The notes beneath the pieces were generated by a model. That model was not told the DNA's origin. It ran no database searches and saw nothing but the letters and a program-made list of their open reading frames with translations. A program made the translations under genes and the position numbers. From Algibacter lectus (GTDB taxonomy: Bacteria > Bacteroidota > Bacteroidia > Flavobacteriales > Flavobacteriaceae), in NCBI RefSeq assembly GCF_900112395.1, contig NZ_FOLN01000002.1, positions 372,001 to 436,000 of the forward strand: a DNA stretch of 64,000 nucleotides, given 5' to 3'. Below, in pieces: positions 1-7,513 of this stretch (the first letter of the stretch is position 1; every line of letters begins with the position of its first letter).

Positions 1-384
1 CATCCAAACTTGACTGCCTTTGCTAATGTTTTTCACAAAAGGCTCATCAGTTTTTATAAACGATAAGTTCGCTCTACCATATTCTCTGGTATTCGATGGT
101 GCTACTTCACCTCCAGAAAAATGCGCTAAATATTGCGCGCCATAGCATACGGCTAGCATTGGTTTTTTCCCTCTAATTTCTGATAAATCAGGATGCAAAG
201 CATCTTCACCTCTTACAGAGTTTGGACTTCCCGAAAGAATAACCGCCTTGTAGGTGTCTAAATTGGTTGGAATTTTGTTAAATGGATGTATTTCGGAGTA
301 AATGTTGAGTTCCCTAACTCGACGGGCAATAAGTTGTGTGTATTGCGATCCGAAGTCTAAAATAAGTACCTTGTCATGTTGCAT
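1..384 (-). CDS. guaA: GMP synthase (glutamine-hydrolysing), N-terminal part
   Basis: The first 128 residues are present and the gene runs off the left edge of the window. The start [20 protein letters not shown] and the nucleophile-elbow segment [12 protein letters not shown], with catalytic Cys80, are those of the class I glutamine amidotransferase domain of GuaA. This domain releases ammonia from glutamine for amination of XMP to GMP in the cytoplasm. The ATP-pyrophosphatase domain must lie outside the window. The ATG at 384 is chosen because the conserved LILDFGSQY begins seven residues later. It follows bshC on the same strand with a 55-base gap, so the two may be co-transcribed. A gene for the opposing enzyme, GMP reductase, lies at 28.3 kb. 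Confidence 0.95.
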   Translation of the reverse strand, partial: MQHDKVLILDFGSQYTQLIARRVRELNIYSEIHPFNKIPTNLDTYKAVILSGSPNSVRGEDALHPDLSEIRGKKPMLAVCYGAQYLAHFSGGEVAPSNTREYGRANLSFIKTDEPFVKNISKGSQVWM

Positions 385-439
385 GCGCAAAAATAACGAT
401 TGATTTTAAAATGACGAATTAGCACCGCAACTTTTTTAA

Positions 440-2041
440 CTAAATTGTTAACAGTAAAAAATCGCCTTTTAAAGGTTGTAAGTTTTTTATTAAGTTTGGT
501 AACAATTGCTCGCCATATTCTAAATAAAATTCCGAAAAATTAGTGTTTCGTTCCTGTAAACTACCACCCGGAAAAAGTTCGGTTTGTAAGTCCGTCATTC
601 TCGAAACGGCATCTTTCAATTTACGTTTTTGAGCTTTAAGTAAACGATTCTCTAAATGCTCTAAACCTTGTAATTGCTTTACTTCTTGAGCTTTTACAGC
701 ACCTAAAAACGATTTATCGGTGTCTTCGGCAATTTTATACATACTTTCAAATTGCTTTATCAAATGTTTCTTTTGTTCAGACAAATCGATATCAATATTT
801 GATATTTCTCTAACTTTTTTATTAATGAAAGCACTTCGCTTTAAGAAAACATCTTCCTTAGAAATATTTAAATTTTCAAGCTTTTTACTCTGACTTTCCG
901 TTTGAATTAAAACTGAATTTCTTAATAACAATACCGGAAAAGGTACATTTACTGTATTAAAATATTTTTTTAATTGAAACCAATACGCCAATTCTCCTCC
1001 TCCACCTATGTAACACAGGTTTGGTAAAATCACTTCTTGGTATAGAGGTCGCATAATCACATTTGGTGAAAAATGCTCCGGATGTTTTTTTACTTCATCC
1101 AGAATAGCCGCTTTTGTCCAAATTATATCGGTATTTATCGCTTTATAAACACCTTTCTCAAAAACAATACGTTCTCTTAAATTTTTATTAAAATAAAATA
1201 AGTTTATTTCTCTTGGGTTTACTTGCGCTTTATAGCCTTCAGAATAATTATTTAAATCTTCTATAGTTTCCGTAACCGCCTTAAACGATGTTTGGTTCAA
1301 CAATTCGGTTTCTATAAAAGGGATAAACTCTTTTTTTAATGCGGCATTATTGGCTTCAACAATTACTAAACCATATTCGTGAAACACAGCGTTTGCCAAA
1401 TATCTGGTAGCATCGGCTAAATTATCGTGCTCTAAATAAGCCTTTTGAAAAAGACCTTTTAAATATTCAGCATTTTTAGTATGTCCAATTTCATTTGAAA
1501 ATACTTCAAAAACATCGGCTAAACCTTCGGTAGATAATTCTCCTACAGCTCCGCTAGCGTCCTTATTCCATTGCACTTTTTTTCCTCTGAAATTAAAATA
1601 ATTTATTTCATCAAAATCATGATCTTCTGTTGCCATCCAATAAATAGGAACAAAATTTTGATCGGGATATTTTTCTTTTAATTCTTTTGAAAGATTAATA
1701 GCCGATACTATTTTATACAGAAAATACAGTGGTCCCGTAAACAAGTTTAGCTGGTGCCCTGTTGTAACGGTAAAGGTGTTTTCTAATTTTAATAAATCTA
1801 TATTTTGAAGTGTTAATACCGAAGCTTCAACCTTTTTATACTGTTCAGTTAGTACCCCATGCAATACTTTTCGAGATTCTGGAGTAAAATGGGCTCCCTT
1901 TTCTTCAATTTGATTTTTGAAATTATCAAGGTTTGGAAAACGGTTGTAAAATGGTTTTAACTCTTGATTTTCATCGAGATAATCGCAAATTAAACTTGAA
2001 AAATATCCTGTGTTTTTAAACGAAATACAGTCTGCTGGCAT
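440..2041 (-). CDS. bshC: Bacillithiol biosynthesis cysteine-adding enzyme BshC
   Basis: BshC is the enzyme assigned to adding cysteine to GlcN-malate, the last step in making the low-molecular-weight thiol bacillithiol. The protein has the family hallmarks TTGHQLNLFTGPLYFLYK and VPIYWMATEDHDFDEIN near the N-terminal third, then a basic, coiled-coil-like helical region and a C-terminal FYLEYGEQ segment. Length is 533 aa, as expected for the family. The frame stays open to an upstream ATG at 2080, but family members begin close to the MPADCISFKNTGYFS sequence, so the start at 2041 is preferred. BshA, the first enzyme of the pathway, is 4.3 kb away at 6356-7495. The deacetylase BshB is not in the window. 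Confidence 0.9.
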   Translation of the reverse strand: MPADCISFKNTGYFSSLICDYLDENQELKPFYNRFPNLDNFKNQIEEKGAHFTPESRKVLHGVLTEQYKKVEASVLTLQNIDLLKLENTFTVTTGHQLNLFTGPLYFLYKIVSAINLSKELKEKYPDQNFVPIYWMATEDHDFDEINYFNFRGKKVQWNKDASGAVGELSTEGLADVFEVFSNEIGHTKNAEYLKGLFQKAYLEHDNLADATRYLANAVFHEYGLVIVEANNAALKKEFIPFIETELLNQTSFKAVTETIEDLNNYSEGYKAQVNPREINLFYFNKNLRERIVFEKGVYKAINTDIIWTKAAILDEVKKHPEHFSPNVIMRPLYQEVILPNLCYIGGGGELAYWFQLKKYFNTVNVPFPVLLLRNSVLIQTESQSKKLENLNISKEDVFLKRSAFINKKVREISNIDIDLSEQKKHLIKQFESMYKIAEDTDKSFLGAVKAQEVKQLQGLEHLENRLLKAQKRKLKDAVSRMTDLQTELFPGGSLQERNTNFSEFYLEYGEQLLPNLIKNLQPLKGDFLLLTI

Positions 2042-2295
2042 ATTAAAATAGATAGAAAGTGTAAATATAAGCTTATTCAATTTTGCAATTCTAAAAATTT
2101 CGTTAAGAATTAACAGGAAATTGAACCACCAATTTTGTCGTATTAAATTTAAGAAACATTCATTTTATATTCACTTAACATTTCAGTGCCTAATTCTACA
2201 TGTTGTTAATATTTAAGTAATCTTTTTAACACTAAGGTTACTTAAAATTAAATTAAGCACAGCAGTTAGTTAACACGGTTGTTTGATTCAAATTC

Positions 2296-2303
2296 TAATT
2301 TTG
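2296..2303 (+). promoter_or_regulatory. Candidate -7 box (TAATTTTG) for the collagen-repeat lipoprotein
   Basis: TAATTTTG matches the Bacteroidetes -7 consensus TAnnTTTG and lies 33 bases before the ATG at 2337. It is embedded in an imperfect palindrome (TTCAAATT...AATTTTGAA, about 2287-2305) that could also bind a regulator. No convincing TTG -33 element was found at the usual distance, so this is a motif match only. Confidence 0.4.
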
Positions 2304-2336
2304 AACCGAATTAATTAACCAATATTTATATATTAA

Positions 2337-3872
2337 ATGATGAACAAGTACATTAAATTATTTTTATTCCTTTTTATTGTAACATCTACAAGTACAGTAA
2401 TAGTTAGCTGTGATATCGAAGATGGAAAAGATGGTATTAACGGTGTTGACGGAAAAGATGGCGAAGACGGAAAAGATGGTGAGGATGGTGAAGATTTCAC
2501 ACCACCAGAAGCTATGTTTAGTAACAAATCGTCTTTAGCTCCTTTAGTAAAATTACACAGTGAATTTAGTACAGTAGAAGCTTTTTCTTTATTAAGTTCT
2601 ACCGATGTGCTTTCTAACGGTTTTCGTTTAGTTGGTGCTCAAGATGGTGCAGGATTTTTAAAAGATGGTGATGAGTACATCTATGTTGTAAATGCAGAAG
2701 ATGATTATGCTGTTTCTAGAATTCGTTTTGATAAAGACCTTAATCCTATTTCTGGCGATTGGTTATTAAATAGTGGTGTTGCAGATTATGCAAGACAATG
2801 TTCTGGTACTATGTGGGAAGCTGCTGTACATGGTGGTGATAAAGATATCTTTTTATCTGCTTCAGAAAGTTACGCTTACGATGTTAAAGGAATTGATCCT
2901 TGGATTGAAACACCTACTCCAACTGCAGATTTTGGTTTAGATGCTTTAGGTGAATTCTCTTGGGAAAACGCTGTACCATTACCAAAAGGTGCTTATACTG
3001 GTAAAACGGTAATTATTGGTGGAGATGATGATTCTAGCGGGTCTGAAGGCCAAGTAACTATGTATTTATCTGAAAACGGTGATGCAGATTTAGCAAACGG
3101 AAAAATTTATGTTTTAAGATTTAAGCAAGTTTCTGATGGTGCTGGCGGAACTATGGATGTTGCTGCAGATCAAGTTTACAACGAAGGTAGTTTAGATTTT
3201 CAAAAAACTTACGACATCGAATTTGTAGAAATCGTAGATGGTGCGGCTTTAACTAAAAGTGAAATGGAAACCGCTTGTACTAATGTATTTGCTTCTCAGT
3301 TTATGCGTGTTGAAGATGTTGATTATAAAAAAGGTAGCGATGCCAATGCAAGAGACGTATTTTTTGCGGTAACAGGAAGAGGTCCAGGAAGAGGAACTTA
3401 TAACGATTGGGGAACTGTTTACAAAATTGAACTTGATGAAACTAATCCATTAGAAGGTAAATTAACTCAAATTATTAGCGGAAACACTGATACTAACAAT
3501 CAAGATGGTAACCTTGCAGAATTACAAAGTCCAGATAATATTTGCGTTACAGAAAACTTTATCTACGTGCAAGAAGATCCAAATTCTTTCTCTAGAAACC
3601 ATGCTGCACAAATTTACCAAGCAGATTTAGATGGTAACAATAATAAAGTTGTTTTAGAATTAAAAGTTGAAAATAACTTAGACCCAACAGGATCTACAGG
3701 ATTTTCTGGTGAGTTTGGTGCTTTAACTGATATCTCTGATAAAGTAGGTGTGCCAGATACATTTATTTTAAACTTACAACCACATTACTGGGAAAGCGAT
3801 GATTTTGTTTCTAGCAGTTTACCACATAACCAAGGTGGACAAATTGTATTATTAAAAGGCTTAGCTAGATAG
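2337..3872 (+). CDS. PhoX-like (DUF839-type) lipoprotein with a collagen-like Gly-X-Asp repeat
   Basis: A 511-aa exported lipoprotein. Residues 1-24 form a signal peptide, with the lipid attachment site at Cys25 (VIVSCDIEDG). Directly after it come eight tandem Gly-X-Asp/Asn triplets (residues 30-53), a short collagen-like acidic spacer. The rest reads as a beta-propeller of the PhoX/DUF839 kind: a FSWENAV segment followed by VIIGGDDD, then LYVLRF-like strands, and late in the protein LQSPDNICV and YVQEDP, corresponding to the calcium/iron-binding loops of PhoX. PhoX enzymes are secreted alkaline phosphatases, but activity of this divergent member is not shown by sequence. The gene is followed by a strong hairpin and then a di-heme peroxidase on the same strand. 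ATGATG gives two equivalent starts. Confidence 0.7.
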   Translation: MMNKYIKLFLFLFIVTSTSTVIVSCDIEDGKDGINGVDGKDGEDGKDGEDGEDFTPPEAMFSNKSSLAPLVKLHSEFSTVEAFSLLSSTDVLSNGFRLVGAQDGAGFLKDGDEYIYVVNAEDDYAVSRIRFDKDLNPISGDWLLNSGVADYARQCSGTMWEAAVHGGDKDIFLSASESYAYDVKGIDPWIETPTPTADFGLDALGEFSWENAVPLPKGAYTGKTVIIGGDDDSSGSEGQVTMYLSENGDADLANGKIYVLRFKQVSDGAGGTMDVAADQVYNEGSLDFQKTYDIEFVEIVDGAALTKSEMETACTNVFASQFMRVEDVDYKKGSDANARDVFFAVTGRGPGRGTYNDWGTVYKIELDETNPLEGKLTQIISGNTDTNNQDGNLAELQSPDNICVTENFIYVQEDPNSFSRNHAAQIYQADLDGNNNKVVLELKVENNLDPTGSTGFSGEFGALTDISDKVGVPDTFILNLQPHYWESDDFVSSSLPHNQGGQIVLLKGLAR

Positions 3873-3896
3873 TAAACACAATATTTTTTTAATATT

Positions 3897-3935
3897 AAGA
3901 ATCTTCATTTTCACAATGAAGATTCTTTCATTTTT
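3897..3935 (+). terminator. Intrinsic terminator after the PhoX-like gene
   Basis: A perfect 13-base stem (AAGAATCTTCATT at 3897-3909 with its complement at 3915-3927) encloses a 5-base loop and is followed by TCATTTTT. It ends 13 bases before the next gene, so transcription into the peroxidase gene would be by readthrough or from its own promoter. Confidence 0.75.
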
Positions 3936-3948
3936 ATAACTTTCACAC

Positions 3949-5760
3949 ATGTTTCGATATTTAAAATCGCTATTCTTCTTAATTATTTGCATTTCAATAA
4001 CTGGATGCAAACAGGATAAAAAAGAAACCATTTCTGTAATAAATTGGTCGACTGCACAAAACTATTACTCCCAAAACATAGATTTAGCTTTAAGTTATAT
4101 CGATAGTTTAGAAACGGAAGGTATGCACGGTAAAAAAGCCAAAACCTATTTCGCTTTATCTCGTGTTGCTTTCAAAAAAGCCGAACCTTACGCATCGTAT
4201 TTAAATCCGGAGGTTGGCCACAGAGCAAACGGCCCTGCCCTACCTATTTATAAAGAAGACACCGGTAAGATTATCAAACCAGTTGGTTATCAAAAAATAG
4301 AAGAAAGTGTTTTTGATAATGAAACTTCCGAGGCCGATTTTAAACAAGAACTATACGTGCAAAAAGGCATGCTTTCTAACCTTAAAAAAGCTATTGACAA
4401 AAGAGATCTTAATCCACAACGCTTTTTTATAGCCACACACCAGCAACTATTACGTATAGTAAGCTTAGCCATATCTGGTTTTGATACGCCAGTAAGTCAT
4501 TTAGGCATTGATGAAACTATTGTTTCACTAGAAAGTTTACAAACCGTCTATAAGGCTACCATACAAAATAGTATTAAACTTAAGAATGAAAAATTAGACT
4601 CCGATTTTAATGCTAATATTGAAAAAGCTATTGCTTTTATTAATAAAAATCAAGATTTTGATACTTTCGATCGCTTTACATTTACACGCGATTATATGAA
4701 TCCGATTACTCGAAATTGGGTCGATATTAGAAAATCTAGTGCACTTTGGGAACCAATAGACACTACTCCTTTTAATTTTGATGCCCCTACTTTTTTTGAA
4801 GACGATAGTTTTAATTTAAATTATTTTACAGCTGCTATCAACCAAAACCCAACTGAGAAACAGATTACTTTAGGTAAAAAATTATTCTCAGACCCTAAAC
4901 TTTCCGAAAACGGAAAAATGGCTTGTATTACCTGTCATTTACCTAATAAAGGCTATGCCGATAATGTTGCACTAAATTTAGATAATCAAGGTAAACCATT
5001 GCTACGAAATACACCCACACTTATAAATACGGCATTTCAACAAAGTTTCTTTTTAGACGGACGCTCAAACACCTTGTTAGATCAAATTTCATCTGTATTT
5101 ACAAATGATAAAGAGTTTAACTCCGATGTGCATAAGTTCTCAAACGCCATTCTAAAAGACTCAACTTATACCACTCTTTTTAAAGATGCCTTCGGAAAAA
5201 TTTCATCAAATAATACGGATGTTATAAAAGCCATTTCATCATATATTTCAACCTTAAATGGTTTCAATTCTAAATTTGATAAAAACATAAGAGGCGAGGA
5301 AAATAACTTTTCAGATGAAGAAAAACTGGGATATAATTTATTTATGGGAAAAGCCTTGTGCGCTACTTGTCACTTTATGCCTTTAACCAACGGAACAGTT
5401 CCTCCTTTTTATACTGAAACAGAAAAAGAAGTTATTGGAGTTCCGGAAACAGCAGAAAACAAACAACTTGATGATGATTTAGGTTTTTATTGGAGCTTTA
5501 AAGAACCACTACATAAAGGCATGTTTAAAACACCAAGTATTAGAAACATTGCTCTAACAGCGCCTTACATGCATAATGGTGTTTATAAATCTTTAGAGGA
5601 AGTTGTAGAATTTTACAACCTTGGAGGTGGTGGCGGTCTAGGTTTCGATTTAGAACACCAAACTTTGCCATTCGATGAACTTAATTTAACAACTGAAGAA
5701 CAAAACGCCTTAGTCGCTTTTATGAAAACGCTAACGGAAACAGTTAGTGATGTGTATTAA
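3949..5760 (+). CDS. Di-heme cytochrome c peroxidase lipoprotein with a long helical N-terminal half
   Basis: The C-terminal half (about residues 300-595) is a CcpA/MauG-type di-heme peroxidase. It has two heme c sites, CITCH at 326-330 and CATCH at 471-475, with the NTPTLINTAF and FFLDGRS segments after the first and KTPSIRNIALTAPYMHNG after the second. A lipobox at Cys20 (SITGCKQDK) places it on the periplasmic side of a membrane. Residues 30-260 are helical and contain FKKAEPYASYLNPEVG, NGPALP and GYQKIEESVF. I read these as resembling imelysin/EfeO-type metal-binding helices; this is inference. The usual partner is a small c-type cytochrome or a periplasmic substrate, not identifiable here. 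An intrinsic terminator follows. Confidence 0.85.
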   Translation: MFRYLKSLFFLIICISITGCKQDKKETISVINWSTAQNYYSQNIDLALSYIDSLETEGMHGKKAKTYFALSRVAFKKAEPYASYLNPEVGHRANGPALPIYKEDTGKIIKPVGYQKIEESVFDNETSEADFKQELYVQKGMLSNLKKAIDKRDLNPQRFFIATHQQLLRIVSLAISGFDTPVSHLGIDETIVSLESLQTVYKATIQNSIKLKNEKLDSDFNANIEKAIAFINKNQDFDTFDRFTFTRDYMNPITRNWVDIRKSSALWEPIDTTPFNFDAPTFFEDDSFNLNYFTAAINQNPTEKQITLGKKLFSDPKLSENGKMACITCHLPNKGYADNVALNLDNQGKPLLRNTPTLINTAFQQSFFLDGRSNTLLDQISSVFTNDKEFNSDVHKFSNAILKDSTYTTLFKDAFGKISSNNTDVIKAISSYISTLNGFNSKFDKNIRGEENNFSDEEKLGYNLFMGKALCATCHFMPLTNGTVPPFYTETEKEVIGVPETAENKQLDDDLGFYWSFKEPLHKGMFKTPSIRNIALTAPYMHNGVYKSLEEVVEFYNLGGGGGLGFDLEHQTLPFDELNLTTEEQNALVAFMKTLTETVSDVY

Positions 5761-5803
5761 ACATTAGCTCTAAAACTTTTAGAACACAATAATGAAACTC
5801 TTA

Positions 5804-5832
5804 AAAATCCGTCAATTTATGGCGGATTTTTA
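5804..5832. terminator. Bidirectional terminator between convergent genes
   Basis: AAAATCCGTC pairs with GGCGGATTTT, including one G-T pair, around a 7-base AT loop. A-run and T-run flanks lie on the two sides. It serves the peroxidase gene on + and touches the stop codon of the membrane-protein gene on -. Confidence 0.75.
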
Positions 5833-6309
5833 TTTTATAAAAAACCAACCATGACTACCAGCAACTGCTCCTGCCGTAGTTATTAAACTTAATATTAGTA
5901 AAAACCAATGCGCCTTATGAAGTATTGAAAATGTTTTTGAAGGATTTTCTTCTACATATTTTTTGAATAATTTATGCAATATAAGCGGCTCTAAAACATA
6001 TAAAATAAGAGTAAAAAGTACCCAAACTAAAGTCATAGCATGAATCCACCAAAACCGATAATCAAAATATCGATCCCAAGCATCGAGCACATATAACATA
6101 TAGAAACCAGAAAGTCCGGTTAGTAAAGTTGTTACTTTAGCTTGTATAGCAAATTTACCTTCTAATGCTTCGAAGGTTTTAATTTGATCTTCTTTGGATT
6201 TTAGCTTTTTTACGGCCGGAATAATAACGGTAGTTACCATAGAGACTCCACCAATCCATAAAATAACAGCTATAACATGAATAACGCGTGCTAAAGTGAA
6301 TGTTTCCAT
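5830..6309 (-). CDS. Four-helix membrane protein, CopD/DUF2269-like
   Basis: A 159-aa protein with four clear membrane segments (about 6-27, 55-75, 86-108 and 133-155). Helix one carries RVIHVIAVILWIGGVSM and helix three WIHAMTLVWV. Such in-membrane histidines in a CopD/DUF2269-like four-helix bundle suggest b-type heme or copper binding, but the family is poorly characterised and no biochemical role can be assigned. It is downstream of bshA on the same strand with a 46-base gap and could be the last gene of that unit, which would end at the hairpin overlapping its stop codon. Confidence 0.6.
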   Translation of the reverse strand: METFTLARVIHVIAVILWIGGVSMVTTVIIPAVKKLKSKEDQIKTFEALEGKFAIQAKVTTLLTGLSGFYMLYVLDAWDRYFDYRFWWIHAMTLVWVLFTLILYVLEPLILHKLFKKYVEENPSKTFSILHKAHWFLLILSLITTAGAVAGSHGWFFIK

Positions 6310-6355
6310 TTTCTTTTAATATGAGTGGATTTAAAGCTGAGTTATTTTTATAATT

Positions 6356-7495
6356 TTAAAGCACCAAACACTTGGCTAGTGTTTTTTCATAAATTTTCTC
6401 GTACTGCGGTACAATTTCGTGTAAGTCGAATTTCAAGGCTTCTTTTCGAGCGTTTTCTTTGAAGGTTTTTAATCGATTTTCATCGCTTAAAATATGTATA
6501 GCATTTTTGCTCATATCTTCAATATCCCCCACTTCACTTAAATACCCTGAAACACCGTGCACATTAACTTCTGGAATACCACCCGTGTTACTTGAAATTA
6601 CAGGAACACCAGATGCCATAGCTTCTAGAGCCGCTAAACCAAAACTTTCCGTTTGAGAAGGCAATAAAAATAAATCACTAAAGCAAAGTATCTTATCAAT
6701 TTCATTACTTCTTCCGAAGAAAATTACTTTATCTGTAATACCAAGTTCAGCGCATTGTATTTCCATCTTTTCCTTTTCAGGTCCTTCACCAATAAACATC
6801 AGTTTGGCTGGCATTGCTTTTTGAATGTTATAAAACACACTAATAACATCTTCTATTCGTTTTACGGGACGTAAATTACTAATATGTGTTATTATTTTTT
6901 CGTTGTCTTTAGCCATCATCCCACGTTGACATTCTGTAACGCTATGATGCTTATATTTTTCTAAATCTATAAAATTAGGCACTACATCAATGTCCTTTTT
7001 TATATCAAACAAACGTAGTGTATCTTCTTTTAAACTCGCTGAAACCGCAGTAACAGCATCAGATTTATTGATACTAAACGTTACAGCTGGTTTATAAAAC
7101 GGATGACTACCAACAAGTGTAATATCGGTACCATGAAGTGTAGTTACAATTGGCACATAAATATCTTCTTCAATAAGCATTTTTTTAGCCATATAAGCCG
7201 CGTATGCGTGCGGAATAGCATAATGTACATGAAGGATTTCTATTTTATGAAGCTTCACCATATCAACCAATTTACTCGATAAAGCTAACTCGTAGGGTTG
7301 GTAATGAAACAATGGATACTCTGGTACATTTACTTCGTGATAATGAACGTTATTGCCTAATAATTCCAATCGCACAGGTTGGTTATATGTAATAAAATGG
7401 ATTTCATGGCCACGCTTAGAAAGCTCTAAACCTAATTCTGTTGCTACAACGCCACTACCTCCAAATGTTGGATAACACACTATACCTATTTTCAT
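6356..7495 (-). CDS. bshA: N-acetyl-alpha-D-glucosaminyl L-malate synthase BshA
   Basis: BshA is the GT4-family glycosyltransferase that joins UDP-GlcNAc and L-malate in the first committed step of bacillithiol synthesis. The N-terminus MKIGIVCYPTFGGSGVVATE is diagnostic. The acceptor-domain segment HVHYAIPHAYAAYMAKKM and the C-terminal GT-B motif SQTESFGLAALEAMASGVPV, including the Glu residues that contact the nucleotide sugar, are intact. Length is 379 aa, as in characterised BshA. An ATG three codons upstream (7504) is also in frame, but the conserved start matches 7495. It lies 18 bases after the GH3/beta-lactamase gene on the same strand, which suggests one transcript linking bacillithiol and cell-wall amino-sugar metabolism. 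Confidence 0.93.
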   Translation of the reverse strand: MKIGIVCYPTFGGSGVVATELGLELSKRGHEIHFITYNQPVRLELLGNNVHYHEVNVPEYPLFHYQPYELALSSKLVDMVKLHKIEILHVHYAIPHAYAAYMAKKMLIEEDIYVPIVTTLHGTDITLVGSHPFYKPAVTFSINKSDAVTAVSASLKEDTLRLFDIKKDIDVVPNFIDLEKYKHHSVTECQRGMMAKDNEKIITHISNLRPVKRIEDVISVFYNIQKAMPAKLMFIGEGPEKEKMEIQCAELGITDKVIFFGRSNEIDKILCFSDLFLLPSQTESFGLAALEAMASGVPVISSNTGGIPEVNVHGVSGYLSEVGDIEDMSKNAIHILSDENRLKTFKENARKEALKFDLHEIVPQYEKIYEKTLAKCLVL

Positions 7496-7513
7496 GCTCT
7501 TCAATTTAAAATT

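Noticed and set aside
2424-2495. Short tandem DNA repeat that might suggest CRISPR or a satellite
   Set aside because: It is the coding sequence of the collagen-like Gly-X-Asp triplets. The units are 9-18 bases, imperfect, and have no spacers.
2333-2527. Ser/Pro-rich open frame on the minus strand
   Set aside because: It is the antisense reading of the Gly-X-Asp repeat of the PhoX-like lipoprotein; the composition comes from the repeat.
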